Shown here piece by piece: positions 35,358 through 44,904 of a stretch of 64,000 nt of DNA; the stretch's first letter is position 1; the number at the start of each line of letters is the position of its first letter. Both the position numbers and the translations under genes were made by a program. The notes below the pieces were generated by a model, which made no database searches, had not been told where the DNA came from, and saw only the letters and a program-made list of their open reading frames with translations. The stretch comes from Neptunicella marina. GTDB lineage: Bacteria > Pseudomonadota > Gammaproteobacteria > Enterobacterales > Alteromonadaceae. The DNA is taken from positions 186,001 to 250,000 of the forward strand of contig NZ_JACNEP010000004.1 in NCBI RefSeq assembly GCF_014270035.1, given 5' to 3'.

Positions 35358-37274
35358 ATGAAAATATCTTCTGTCTTTAGTCGTTTCAGCCAGTGGCATC
35401 GCCATTTCCTATGGCTGTTGTTTGCGTTTTGTGGCCTGACCCGCGCCGAATTTGTTCCTGATATCAACAACCCGCAGGTGGTTGAAGCCTTTGTTGATGG
35501 GGTGGTGATCCCCAGCATGAAAGAACATCACAGCCCGTCTGGCGTGGTAATGATCATGAAAGATAACCAGATCATCTTTGCCAAAGGTTATGGTTTTATT
35601 GATGTGCAAAAACGCATCGCGGTTGATCCTTACACCAGTTTGTTCCGACCCGGTTCGATTTCCAAGTTGTTTACCTGGGTATCAGTGATGCAGCAAGTGG
35701 AGCAAGGCAAACTGGATTTGGATACCGATGTAAACCAGTATCTGACGCAGTTTAAAGTGAAAGACAGCTGGCCAGGACAACCTGTCACCCTGCGCCATAT
35801 TATGACGCATACCGCGGGTTTTGAAGACGGTGGTCTGGGTTATCTGATTACCGACGACCCCGCGCGTATTATGCCACTGGCGGAGTCGCTGGAAAAATAT
35901 CAACCAGCCAGAGTTAATCCGCCGGGTGAGCATATTGCTTATTCAAACTGGGCGACAGCGCTGGCCGGTTTAATGGTGCAAAATGTATCGGGCGTACCTT
36001 TTAATCAATATGTTCAGCAACATATTTTTGATGTGCTGGGTATGCAAAGCTCTACCTTTGATGAGCCGTTACCTGCCGATTTAGATAAGAATATGGCTAA
36101 GGTGTATCGCTACGAGGCGGACAGCTATGTGCCAATGAAGTATGAAATTGTGTCTAACTTTGGACCCGCTGGCGCTTTGGCAACAACCGCGTCTGATATG
36201 TCGTTGTTTGCGCGTGCGATTCTAAACGGTGGAGCCTGGCAGGGGCAGCGAATTTTGCAGGCAGCAACCTTAGATAAAATGTTGAATGAAGGTTTCAGCC
36301 ATGATCCACGTGCTCGTGCCATGGGCCTGGGCTTTTTATTACGTCGTTTTGGTCCGGACGGCTTTGATAATTTCGGACACGATGGTGGCACCAGCGCCTT
36401 TGCATCGCACTTTGGTATGTCAAAAAAAGAAAACCTGATGCTGTTTACCTCTTTTAGCGGCATCCCCGGTTATCACGGGCCGCATTATGAATTTGTGCGA
36501 GCCTTTTATGATGAGTTTTTCCCACACCCGGTTAAACCTATTACCCCGCCTGCTGATTTTGCTGAACGCGGTCAAAAATATGCGGGTACCTACCACACCT
36601 GGCGCAATAATTTTACTCAGCTGGAAGCGCTACTGGGTATGTTCGCCGGCAGTAAAGTTGCTGTTATGCCGGATAATACACTGATGATTGGTGACAGCCG
36701 TTACGTGGAAGAAGCGCCTAATTTATTCCGCAAAGTGGATGATTACGACCGTATTGCCTTTCAACAGGATAAAGATGGCAATATCACGGGCTACATGATT
36801 GATGGCCTGGGTGTGATGCAATTCTATAAAGCACCTTTTTATGAAACGCTGGGATTTAATGCGCCGTTATTGGCCCTGTGTTTATTGGCATTCTTGTTAG
36901 TGGTGGTGCGTTTTATTTATCAGTTCAGCAGCTATCGCGCTTGTACGGGGGCTGAGAAAAATGCCTGGCGTGCCTCGCTGGCGGTCGCCGTGAGCAACTT
37001 TTTGTTTTTAATCACCTTCCTGCTGGGAGCCAGTGTGGGTATGACGCAACTGTTATACGGCATTCCTGCCTTGCTTAAATTCTCACTGATATTCCCTATT
37101 TTAGCCGTGTTTGCCAGCTTGTGGATGTTGTACGCCTGTTCAAATGTATGGCGCCTTAAGTTACTTAAAAGTAGTTGGGCCCGTGTTCGTTACAGTCTGG
37201 TGTGTGCACTGGCGCTGTATCTGGTGTGGTTCTACAGCTACTGGAATGTATTGGGCTTTCAGTACTTCAGTTAA
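35358..37274 (+). CDS. Exported S12-family serine hydrolase with membrane anchor (paralogue)
   Basis: 638-residue paralogue of the protein at 31999 with the same plan: signal sequence, S-x-x-K in RPGSISKLF, Y-S-N in YSNWATALAG, GHDGGTSAFA in place of GHGG, a small C-terminal beta domain, then four membrane helices. It is 25 bp behind the dipeptidase, so both act in one pathway, probably on the outer face of the inner membrane. The two S12 proteins differ around the active site, so they may have separate substrates. GTGGAA precedes the ATG at modest spacing. Confidence 0.83.
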   Translation: MKISSVFSRFSQWHRHFLWLLFAFCGLTRAEFVPDINNPQVVEAFVDGVVIPSMKEHHSPSGVVMIMKDNQIIFAKGYGFIDVQKRIAVDPYTSLFRPGSISKLFTWVSVMQQVEQGKLDLDTDVNQYLTQFKVKDSWPGQPVTLRHIMTHTAGFEDGGLGYLITDDPARIMPLAESLEKYQPARVNPPGEHIAYSNWATALAGLMVQNVSGVPFNQYVQQHIFDVLGMQSSTFDEPLPADLDKNMAKVYRYEADSYVPMKYEIVSNFGPAGALATTASDMSLFARAILNGGAWQGQRILQAATLDKMLNEGFSHDPRARAMGLGFLLRRFGPDGFDNFGHDGGTSAFASHFGMSKKENLMLFTSFSGIPGYHGPHYEFVRAFYDEFFPHPVKPITPPADFAERGQKYAGTYHTWRNNFTQLEALLGMFAGSKVAVMPDNTLMIGDSRYVEEAPNLFRKVDDYDRIAFQQDKDGNITGYMIDGLGVMQFYKAPFYETLGFNAPLLALCLLAFLLVVVRFIYQFSSYRACTGAEKNAWRASLAVAVSNFLFLITFLLGASVGMTQLLYGIPALLKFSLIFPILAVFASLWMLYACSNVWRLKLLKSSWARVRYSLVCALALYLVWFYSYWNVLGFQYFS

Positions 37275-37285
37275 AACGAATTGTG

Positions 37286-37376
37286 CGGGTACCAGTTAAC
37301 AATGAAGCGGCTCTTCTTCGGAACTGGTACTCCGCGCTCTTAACAATTTGATGACTGATGGCTTTCGGTCAAATTG
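37286..37376. other. Two consecutive intercistronic hairpins
   Basis: The 112-bp gap before the epimerase gene has a long stem with one bulge (outer GCGG, then GTACCAGTT at 37289-37297 with AACTGGTAC at 37322-37330) and a second stem CAATTTGA (37344-37351) with TCAAATTG (37369-37376). The second ends directly at the GAGAGA ribosome-binding site. This suggests mRNA processing or translational control of the epimerase. Confidence 0.5.
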
Positions 37377-37386
37377 AGAGATAAAA

Positions 37387-38496
37387 ATGAAAATTACTCA
37401 GGTAGAAATTAGTCACTTAAATGTGTCTCTGGCACATGCGACCCGTACACCGATTGGTGTTATCGATGCAGCACGTAATGTGGTTATTAAAATAGTGACC
37501 GATAGCGGTTTAGTGGGTTGGGGGGAATCCAGCCCATTTGGCCCTATTACCACCGATAGTCAGGATAGCAACTATATCGTGGCGCAAAAAATGGCGGCCA
37601 TGTTGCTGCAAACCAACCCACTGGAAATTGATACACGCATGGCGGAACTAAACCGCATCACGCTGGGTGAACCTTCGGTAAAGTCAGCCTTTGATATGGC
37701 TTTGCACGACATCGCAGCCAAAGCCGCCGGTGTGCCTCTATATCAATATTTAGGTGGCGCTAAACGTGTATTACGTACCGATTTAACCATAGGTATGCAA
37801 CAAGAGGTTGAGCAGACCCTTGCGCAGGCACAACAGATTCTGGATGCCGGTTTTGATGCAATTAAAATGAAGGTTGGCCGACAGGGGCTGGAAGATGTTG
37901 AACATGTTGCCGCGGTGCGCATGTTAGCTGGCCCCGATATTGCGATTAAAATCGATTCTAATCAGGGCTGGGATTACCCAACTGCGGTTGCCAATTTACA
38001 GGCGATGAAAAACCTTAATCTGGAGTATTCTGAGCAGCCATTAGCGGCGTGGGATTATGAAGGGCTGGCGCGTTTACGCGACAAAGTCAGCATGCCGGTT
38101 TGCGCCGATGAAAGTGTGTTTAATCACCATGATGCACTTAAGCTGGTTAAGCTGGATGCGGTTGATTACCTGAATATCAAACTGGGTAAAGCGGGCGGGA
38201 TTAATGTCGGCCTTAAAATTAATGCTATCGCCGAGTCGGCCAAAATCAAATGCATGATTGGCTGTTTTGGTGAAAGCCGACTGGGGTTATCTGCTGCGGC
38301 GCATTTAGCCATGGCACGACCCAATATCCATTTTATTGATTTGGATTCTGCTTATCATTTTACCGCTGATCCCGTGATTGGTGGTGTCACTTACGATAAA
38401 CAAATAGGTGGTTTGTTGCATTTGCCGGACGTACCGGGTTTAGGTGCTGAATTAGATGCCGCAGTCCTTGAAAATACTATTGTTGTCAGTGCTTAA
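37387..38496 (+). CDS. Enolase-superfamily dipeptide epimerase / N-acyl amino acid racemase type
   Basis: 369 residues of the muconate-lactonising subgroup. Here the active site is complete: Lys160-Met-Lys162 (FDAIKMKVG), metal ligands in IKIDSNQGW, SEQPLA and CADESVF, and the opposite lysine in LNIKLGKAGGI. L-Ala-D/L-Glu epimerases of murein peptide recycling and N-acyl amino acid racemases belong here. There is no signal peptide, so it acts on imported peptide or N-acyl amino acid. Together with the M19 and S12 enzymes, murein-type dipeptides are the likely substrate class. It contrasts with the KxK-less relative at 27223. Confidence 0.83.
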   Translation: MKITQVEISHLNVSLAHATRTPIGVIDAARNVVIKIVTDSGLVGWGESSPFGPITTDSQDSNYIVAQKMAAMLLQTNPLEIDTRMAELNRITLGEPSVKSAFDMALHDIAAKAAGVPLYQYLGGAKRVLRTDLTIGMQQEVEQTLAQAQQILDAGFDAIKMKVGRQGLEDVEHVAAVRMLAGPDIAIKIDSNQGWDYPTAVANLQAMKNLNLEYSEQPLAAWDYEGLARLRDKVSMPVCADESVFNHHDALKLVKLDAVDYLNIKLGKAGGINVGLKINAIAESAKIKCMIGCFGESRLGLSAAAHLAMARPNIHFIDLDSAYHFTADPVIGGVTYDKQIGGLLHLPDVPGLGAELDAAVLENTIVVSA

Positions 38497-38519
38497 GAGA
38501 ACAGAGCCGGAGAATTTTT

Positions 38520-39656
38520 ATGTCGTTAATTCAGGCTGACAACAGCATGCTGCTACTCGGTGTGGTGTTGGTGGTGGTGGCGTTTGGTTATTGGTGTGAA
38601 CAATTTAGCTGGGGCAAAAAAGTCTCATCACCGCTGATTATTTTAATGCTTGGTCTGGTGCTGGGAAATATCAATGTGATCCCGCAAACAGCGCTTTTGT
38701 ACGATGTGATCCAATCATTACTGGTGCCGATTGCGATCCCATTGTTGCTGTTAAGAGCGGATTTAATCAAGGTCTGGCAGGAAAGTGGCAGCATGCTGAT
38801 TGCATTTGGGTTAGCGACTTTATTTACCGTATGTGGCGCGTTTTTAGGCGCTTATCTGGTGGATATGGGCGAGCTGGAAGCGCAAATTGTCGGCGTATTA
38901 ACCTCCAGTTACATCGGTGGAAGCTCCAACTTTGTCGCAACTGCAGAAGCCGTCGATCTTGCTGATTCAAGTATCTATTTATCGACTCTTGCTGCCGATG
39001 CCATGGGCGCGACGGTATTTTTAATTTTATTAATGTCATTACCTGCCGTGGCCTTTATTCGTAAAAAAGTGCCTTCAGCTTATATTGGCAAACAACACAC
39101 CATTTCTAATGCTGAGCTGCAAACCATGTCGCAGCAAACTGCGTCGATGCCGGGCGTGGTCAACGGGCTGGCATTAAGTGTGATTATTTGTGTTTTGGGT
39201 AGCGCGATTGCTTCGGTGATTCCGCTATCCGGCAGTTTTATTGTCTGTATAACGTTGCTTTCCCTGTTAGTAGCGAATTTTGCAAAAAAACTGTTAGACA
39301 AAGTGCAATTTGACTTTGAGCTAGGCACAATTTTTATGTACTGCTTTTTCGCTACGATTGGCGCTGGAGCAAATGTTAGCAATTTAATCGGTCCGGCAAT
39401 GCTGATTGTATTGTTTTTGATCGTACTGGTGCTGGTGCATCTGGTATTACTGGTACTATTTGGTGCGCTGTTTAAGCTTGATTTAGCCGAACTGATGATT
39501 GCATCCAGTGCCTGTATTTTAGGCCCCGCTGCCGCTGCTGCCCTTGCGGCAGGACAAGGCTGGCGTAATTTAATTACCCCCGGCATGTTAGTGGGGGTTT
39601 TGGGGTACGCTATTGCTACATTAATTGGCATAAGTATTACGCAAGTTTTATCTTAG
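38520..39656 (+). CDS. DUF819-family inner-membrane transporter
   Basis: 378 residues, ten or eleven predicted membrane helices, of the DUF819 (YjcL) family. Characteristic are EQFSWGKKVSSPLIILMLGLVLGN at the start, TSSYIGGSSNFVATAEAVDL, FMYCFFATIGAGANVSNLI, and SSACILGPAAAAALAAGQGWRNLITPGMLVGVLGYA at the end. Relatives sit beside dipeptide epimerases and peptidases, so this is probably the carrier for the dipeptide or amino acid made by the exported enzymes upstream. It is separated from the epimerase by 23 bp with CCGGAG before the ATG. No clear terminator follows. Confidence 0.8.
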   Translation: MSLIQADNSMLLLGVVLVVVAFGYWCEQFSWGKKVSSPLIILMLGLVLGNINVIPQTALLYDVIQSLLVPIAIPLLLLRADLIKVWQESGSMLIAFGLATLFTVCGAFLGAYLVDMGELEAQIVGVLTSSYIGGSSNFVATAEAVDLADSSIYLSTLAADAMGATVFLILLMSLPAVAFIRKKVPSAYIGKQHTISNAELQTMSQQTASMPGVVNGLALSVIICVLGSAIASVIPLSGSFIVCITLLSLLVANFAKKLLDKVQFDFELGTIFMYCFFATIGAGANVSNLIGPAMLIVLFLIVLVLVHLVLLVLFGALFKLDLAELMIASSACILGPAAAAALAAGQGWRNLITPGMLVGVLGYAIATLIGISITQVLS

Positions 39657-39760
39657 GTAGTTACATATGCTGCGTTTTCCCATAATATCTGCGTATTGCA
39701 CACACAACTTTTATCCGGCGGAAAATGCCCGCCAACATACACTTTTTAGGAGTCAATTAG

Positions 39761-40834
39761 ATGTCTATCGAGATAAAGCCGCTTGATGTTGCCAAACGGG
39801 GGGCCTGTCCTGCCGAATTTAGTTTTGGCGCAACATTTTCTGATCATATGTTTACTCAGGAATATCAGGTGGGCAAAGGCTGGCATCAGGCAGAAATTAC
39901 TCCTTATCATGCATTAAGTCTGGATCCTTCTGCTGCTGTATTACATTACAGTCAGGAAATTTTTGAAGGTCTGAAGGCTTATCGTAATCCTAACGGCAAT
40001 ATTAATTTATTCCGTCCATTGCAAAACTGCCGTCGTTTTAATCGCAGTGCTGAGCGTATGGTCATGCCGCAGGTTGATGAAAATTTCCATCTTGAAGCAT
40101 TGAAAGAGTTAATTAAACTGGACCATGCGTTTGTACCTGATAAACCCGGTGCGTCACTTTATATTCGCCCAACAATGATTGCGACCAGCCCTAAACTGGG
40201 TTTGGGTGCCAGTAGCAGTTATATGCATTTTATTATCACGGGTCCTGCGGGTGCGTATTTCCAGGGCGGCTTTAACCCTATCTCGGTATTTATCGCCGAT
40301 AAATATCGCCGCGCAGTAGTTGGCGGTGTGGGTGAAGCGAAAACCGGCGGTAACTACGCAGCCAGTTTATATGCTTCTGAAGAAGTTGCGAAAAAAGGCT
40401 ACTCACAGGTGCTGTGGCTGGATGCAATAGAAGGTCGTTATATTGAAGAAGTAGGCGCGATGAACATTTGTTTTGTTTATGAAGGCAAAACCATCGTTAC
40501 CCCATCTTTAAGCGGCAGTATTTTACCTGGTATCACCCGGGACTCGATCCTGAAACTGGCTCCGACCTTAGGTTATGAAGTGAGTGAACAGCGTCTGGAC
40601 GTGAATCAGATTGTGGCTGATATCAAAAGCGGTAAAATCACTGAGTGTTTTGGTTGTGGTACCGCTGCAGTTATTTCGCCTGTTGGCTCTTTATGTTTTA
40701 TGGGTGAAGATTTTGTGGTTAACAATAACCAAACCGGCCCTGTCTCCAAACATTTATACGATCAGTTAACCGGTATTCAATACGGCACTGTTGCTGATCC
40801 GTTTGACTGGATCATTGAAGTGCCGGTTAAATAA
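39761..40834 (+). CDS. ilvE: Branched-chain amino acid aminotransferase
   Basis: 357-residue class IV PLP aminotransferase of the longer (BCAT2-like) type that interconverts Leu, Ile and Val with their 2-oxo acids. Motifs: HYSQEIFEGLKAYR, FRPLQNCRRFNRSAERM, the PLP lysine in GVGEAKTGGNYAAS, EEVGAMNICF and ITECFGCGTAAVISPVG. TAGGAG precedes ATG 39761. It stands alone with its own upstream spacer (104 bp), so it is a housekeeping gene rather than part of the D-amino-acid regulon. Confidence 0.92.
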   Translation: MSIEIKPLDVAKRGACPAEFSFGATFSDHMFTQEYQVGKGWHQAEITPYHALSLDPSAAVLHYSQEIFEGLKAYRNPNGNINLFRPLQNCRRFNRSAERMVMPQVDENFHLEALKELIKLDHAFVPDKPGASLYIRPTMIATSPKLGLGASSSYMHFIITGPAGAYFQGGFNPISVFIADKYRRAVVGGVGEAKTGGNYAASLYASEEVAKKGYSQVLWLDAIEGRYIEEVGAMNICFVYEGKTIVTPSLSGSILPGITRDSILKLAPTLGYEVSEQRLDVNQIVADIKSGKITECFGCGTAAVISPVGSLCFMGEDFVVNNNQTGPVSKHLYDQLTGIQYGTVADPFDWIIEVPVK

Positions 40835-40847
40835 ACCGTCCCTGAGT

Positions 40848-40876
40848 AAAAAAGCCACCCGTTGGGTGGCTTTTTT
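40848..40876. terminator. Bidirectional terminator between ilvE and the porin gene
   Basis: A6, stem GCCACCC-GTT-GGGTGGC (40854-40870), then T6. It is symmetric and so serves both convergent genes. Confidence 0.92.
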
Positions 40877-40885
40877 ATATATTGC

Positions 40886-41659
40886 TTAAAACCAGTTATA
40901 ACTCAGTAATAACGCAACACTGCGGGATTTGTTGTCATCCACTAATGGACTGTTTTCAATACTGTCATCCAGTGATTCCAGCTTGGCCATCGCAATCAGA
41001 TTTAATTGCTTGCTCACCGGATAGATAAAGCGCGCCGCCAAATAAGGGTTAGTTGCTGAGCCTGCTGAGTATTCATTGCGACCATATTGCGCAGCAATAT
41101 TATCGCCATGGATACCGTACAGGTAATCTGTGTAGTTGCTGTTTTGCCATTTTATTCCAGCGCCAATGGCAAACTGTGCACCTTTATCACCGCGATATAA
41201 TACTGGCATGTAGCTGGCATCCAGTGTCAGACCTCCGGAATGGTCAGAAATATCTTGTTCTGCGGTAAATGAAAAATGGTTCCAGCCAAGGGTAATGTTG
41301 GCGACCACATCACCCTCACCGTCTTCATAACCGGTAAACACTGCGGCATCGGACAAATCGGTCTGATAGATTTCATCGCTATCATAAGTTTCATCGCGGT
41401 AACCTATGCCTACTGATAGATCAAAAGGCATTTGATTGAAATTGTAAGAAACAACACCATTACCTGCACCAAAATTCCAGTTACCGTATTGTGCTGAAAA
41501 ATAAGGAACAAATGAGGTGATATCATCCATTTGAGTATAGGGACGTGTGGCATTTAAAACACCACCGCCAACCTGCATATGCCATTCTTCGGCAACGGAT
41601 AACTGACTGCAAAATAAACAGGCTAACGAGAGAATAAGTTTTGGTTTACTGATAAACAT
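40886..41659 (-). CDS. MipA/OmpV family outer-membrane protein
   Basis: 257 residues with a signal peptide ending at SVAEE and a beta-barrel body of the MipA/OmpV family (GGGVLNATRPYTQMDD near the mature N-terminus, repeated alternating aromatic strands, C-terminal VALLLSYNWF). MipA was described as a scaffold for murein hydrolases and OmpV as an adhesin or porin, so the precise role here is open. The gene is monocistronic, with AAGG before the ATG and a shared terminator at its end. Confidence 0.82.
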   Translation of the reverse strand: MFISKPKLILSLACLFCSQLSVAEEWHMQVGGGVLNATRPYTQMDDITSFVPYFSAQYGNWNFGAGNGVVSYNFNQMPFDLSVGIGYRDETYDSDEIYQTDLSDAAVFTGYEDGEGDVVANITLGWNHFSFTAEQDISDHSGGLTLDASYMPVLYRGDKGAQFAIGAGIKWQNSNYTDYLYGIHGDNIAAQYGRNEYSAGSATNPYLAARFIYPVSKQLNLIAMAKLESLDDSIENSPLVDDNKSRSVALLLSYNWF

Positions 41660-41871
41660 AAGGCTTCCTTGTGAGTAGTTGGGAACAATTTTATGGGGCT
41701 AGTCTAGAGCTCACATGTGCCAAAAGTCATAACAAGATGTACAGAAGTGGCTGCATTTTGTTACAAAGTCTGAGCTCAGACAGGAAGGACGCTGGTAGTT
41801 TCCGAAATTTGGCTAAAATTCAGGTGGTTACTACACTCAATGAATGATAATCAAATGAAGTGAGTATTCAG

Positions 41872-43914
41872 ATGCGCCTGCAGTCTATTCGTTTAAAAAT
41901 GATCCTGCCCATTGCTCTTTTAGCTCTTGTTCTTTTGGCTTTACTCATTTTTATGCTGGTTATTACCAAGGTTCAGGACGATGCGATGGAGCGTCAATCT
42001 GAAACCTATTTTGAAGCGGTAGCAGTGGTGTTAAATGCAGACAGAGATATCTATCAGGCCCGCATTGCTTTGGAAAATATAATTGCCGGGAATGGAGATA
42101 AAGAAAAATACCGGCAGGATTTTTACGATAATGCCAAACAGGTTGATCAACGATTTAAACAATATCTCGCATATTTGGCTGATGAACCTGAGTTGCTGCA
42201 AAAACACGATAACTTCTCTTCTTTTGAGCCTTTGTATAAGGCATGGTTTGATGCCAGTGAAAAATTACTGCAGGCAGACAATATTGGACAGAATCTGCTA
42301 CGTGATTTTAACGAGGTTGAGCCACAGTTTTTGAAGATCCGGGAAATGATGGATCAGGCCGGTGAACAATTAAGGGAACATTCACGTAATAAAAAAAATG
42401 CGTCCACCCGGGCTGCAGATCTGGAGAAATATGTTGAAGGTATTGCTGAGATATTGAATGCTGACCGTGATATATATCAGGCTCGTTTAGCAAAACAAAA
42501 AATTGCCAACGGTACAGGCAATCTGGAGGAAAACCGTCGCTATTTCGAGGAAAATGCCGCCCAGGTATTACAACGTTTTCATAATTATCGTAGTTATTTA
42601 ATTTCAGAACCTGCATTGACCGAGCCTTATACAGATTTTGATCTAATGCACAGCGAGTGGTATGAACGCAGTAAACAACTGGTGTATTCAAACGGGGCTA
42701 AAACGCTGTCAGACATTCCCTCGGAACTGGCAATTGCAGAGAAAAAATTTGAAGCGATTCGTAATGTACTGGATGTGGCTGGTGAGGCTGCCCGCACGCA
42801 GGCAAGAAGCATCAAAGAGGATCTTCTTAATGAAGTTGACCGCTATGAAAATATCGCAGTGGTTGTGATTGTTATTGCATTTGCTCTGGCATTATTTACC
42901 GGTTATTACGTGCCGTTAAAAATCACTCACGATGTCGAAAATATCACTGCGCGCATAAAAGAAATTGCAGCCGGTGATGGCGATTTAACTCAACGTATTA
43001 ATGCGGTATCCAAAGATGAGCTTGGGGATTTGGCCAGTGAATTTAATGATTTTCTTGACCACCTTCGCACTATCATCACCAATATTCAGAAGCAGTCTGC
43101 TTTACTGGGTGGCGTAACGGATGGATTAAATCAGGTGGCTCAGCAAGCGGGACAAATTACCAATAAACTGGCAATGGCCTCTAATTCGATTGTCAGTTCA
43201 GGCAGCGAAATGGATGTGTCTAATCAGCAAATGGCATCATTGGCGCAGGACACTGCGCAGGATGCGGAGAGCTCAACCGCACTGGCACAAAAAGGTGTAG
43301 CGGCGGTGGATTCATCCAATCTGGCAATAAAAAATCTGGCATCCGATATAGGGTCAGCACTGCAACATGCGATAGAGCTGGAGAGCAGTTCCTCTGATAT
43401 TACTTCGGTATTGGAGGTTATTCGTAATATTGCTGATCAGACTAATCTACTGGCACTTAATGCAGCAATAGAAGCAGCCAGAGCTGGTGAACAGGGGCGT
43501 GGTTTTGCCGTGGTAGCCGATGAAGTGCGAACGCTTGCAACCCGCACTCAGGATAGTACTAATGAAATTGAAGCCATGATCCAGCGCTTAAATGACAATG
43601 TAAAAGCATCTTCGACGGTGATCAAAAACAGTCAGAGTAACGCCGATAATACCCTGAATGATTTTGATGAAGTCATTAACATTTTTCATCAATTGAGCGA
43701 CTCTTTCCGTAAAGTTCGGGAAATGTCCGCACAAACTGCGCAGGCGACTAATGAGCAATCCGGGGTTGCACAGGAAATTAATCGTAATTTGGTTTCACTT
43801 AAAGAACAGTCTGACAATATGCAACAAATGTCGGCGCAGGTGACAGAGCAGGCTAACAGAATAGCTTCTTTGTATTTATCGATGAAACAGCAGGTTGATA
43901 GCTTTAAGGTTTAA
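41872..43914 (+). CDS. Methyl-accepting chemotaxis protein with a duplicated helical sensor region
   Basis: About 680 residues: one N-terminal membrane helix, a long periplasmic helical sensor, a second helix ([20 protein letters not shown]), HAMP ([26 protein letters not shown]) and a cytoplasmic signalling domain with the hairpin tip [24 protein letters not shown]. The sensor carries two copies of [11 protein letters not shown], 141 residues apart, each followed by a similar helix, as in bimodular HBM-type sensors of organic acids. The start is uncertain (ATG 41872 or GTG 41860, neither with a good ribosome-binding site). Confidence 0.87.
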   Translation: MRLQSIRLKMILPIALLALVLLALLIFMLVITKVQDDAMERQSETYFEAVAVVLNADRDIYQARIALENIIAGNGDKEKYRQDFYDNAKQVDQRFKQYLAYLADEPELLQKHDNFSSFEPLYKAWFDASEKLLQADNIGQNLLRDFNEVEPQFLKIREMMDQAGEQLREHSRNKKNASTRAADLEKYVEGIAEILNADRDIYQARLAKQKIANGTGNLEENRRYFEENAAQVLQRFHNYRSYLISEPALTEPYTDFDLMHSEWYERSKQLVYSNGAKTLSDIPSELAIAEKKFEAIRNVLDVAGEAARTQARSIKEDLLNEVDRYENIAVVVIVIAFALALFTGYYVPLKITHDVENITARIKEIAAGDGDLTQRINAVSKDELGDLASEFNDFLDHLRTIITNIQKQSALLGGVTDGLNQVAQQAGQITNKLAMASNSIVSSGSEMDVSNQQMASLAQDTAQDAESSTALAQKGVAAVDSSNLAIKNLASDIGSALQHAIELESSSSDITSVLEVIRNIADQTNLLALNAAIEAARAGEQGRGFAVVADEVRTLATRTQDSTNEIEAMIQRLNDNVKASSTVIKNSQSNADNTLNDFDEVINIFHQLSDSFRKVREMSAQTAQATNEQSGVAQEINRNLVSLKEQSDNMQQMSAQVTEQANRIASLYLSMKQQVDSFKV

Positions 43915-43939
43915 CTGAGGTGTATGCGTTATTTAGCTG

Positions 43940-44194
43940 TTAATTTATCGGTGAGTCTGACTGACTATCGGCATACATACAGCTTGCAATGTTTATTTGA
44001 TAACAGGCAGCTGACAACGCAAGTTTGAGTTCGGTTTTATTGTCTATGACTCGTTTAGCGAGTTGTGTTGCCTGTGAAATATCTGCTGCCCATAAATAAA
44101 CTTGCCCGGAATCATCGTACAACGTTGCTTCGTAGCCTGTACCTTCATTTCTAAGTGAGATAGTTACATTTTTATATTGCAGGATATCGGTCAT
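43940..44194 (-). CDS. Small hypothetical protein
   Basis: 84 residues, no family recognised. The sequence is soluble, with a beta-rich first half (YKNVTISLRNEGTGYEATLYDDSGQVYLW) and a helical second half containing two cysteines (AACYQINIASCMY). It lies 20 bp after the GNAT gene on the same strand, so the two may be one transcript. TATTGCAGGATATC upstream gives an AGGA for the ATG. It could be an uncharacterised partner of the acetyltransferase; this is only positional. Confidence 0.5.
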   Translation of the reverse strand: MTDILQYKNVTISLRNEGTGYEATLYDDSGQVYLWAADISQATQLAKRVIDNKTELKLALSAACYQINIASCMYADSQSDSPIN

Positions 44195-44214
44195 GCTTTA
44201 TTTGTATTTGCTGG

Positions 44215-44673
44215 TTATAAGGTCTTACACATAAAAAGACTATAAGGATCTGGCTTGTAATCTGCAAATGGTTCACAGTCAGTAAAACCGTATTTCTTGT
44301 ATAACTTTATTGCCGGGATAAATGCCTCGTGGCTACCGGTTTCCAGATATAAACTGCAATAATCACGACGTTGTGCCTCTTCTATTATTTTTATTAATAT
44401 TTTTTCTGCTATTCCTTGCCGCAGATAGTCCGGGTGGGTTTTCATCGACTTAATTTCAGCAGCTGTTGATGATAGCTGTTTGATTGCACCACATGCTGCC
44501 AGTTGGTTATTTATACGTGCAGCCCAGAAGGTAATTGCAGGATCCCGTAAACTCTGATGACCCAGCGCATGTACACTCTCCGCAGGCGAGTATTTATGCA
44601 TCTCGCGTAAATGTGCGTTTAATAGTGATATTATCTGACCGTCCTGCAGATTATCTTCAGAGAGGCTTAACAC
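44215..44673 (-). CDS. GNAT family N-acetyltransferase
   Basis: 152-residue GNAT-fold protein. The acetyl-CoA site is visible as AEIKSMKTHPDYLRQGIAEKILIKIIEEAQ (the R/Q-x-x-G-x-G/A loop as RQGIAE), followed by YCSLYLETGSHEAFIPAIKLYKKYGFTDCEPF. The closest general match is to acetyltransferases acting on small molecules or peptides. Nothing in the neighbourhood fixes the substrate. The 231 bp upstream, to the EEP gene, contain no gene and no clear terminator. Confidence 0.8.
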   Translation of the reverse strand: MLSLSEDNLQDGQIISLLNAHLREMHKYSPAESVHALGHQSLRDPAITFWAARINNQLAACGAIKQLSSTAAEIKSMKTHPDYLRQGIAEKILIKIIEEAQRRDYCSLYLETGSHEAFIPAIKLYKKYGFTDCEPFADYKPDPYSLFMCKTL

Positions 44674-44904
44674 AATGCATTCTCATATACTGATTATGTT
44701 GTCTGATGATGCGCTGCCACTATATGCGACAGCGTTGATATTAGAAAAGCACTGTACAGTGTTTGTGTCAGTCATTTCAATTTAAAGTTACTAACTGCAT
44801 GAGTACATTAGCAATTTTTTTTAAAATTCGCATCTGAACAAACCTTTAATAGTCTCTCTAATCAGAACTTTTACTGAATTAGAAAAACATAAAAAAGCTT
44901 ATAA

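Noticed and set aside
39080-39631. 183-codon minus-strand frame
   Set aside because: It lies wholly antisense to the DUF819 gene and its composition mirrors a membrane protein read backwards.
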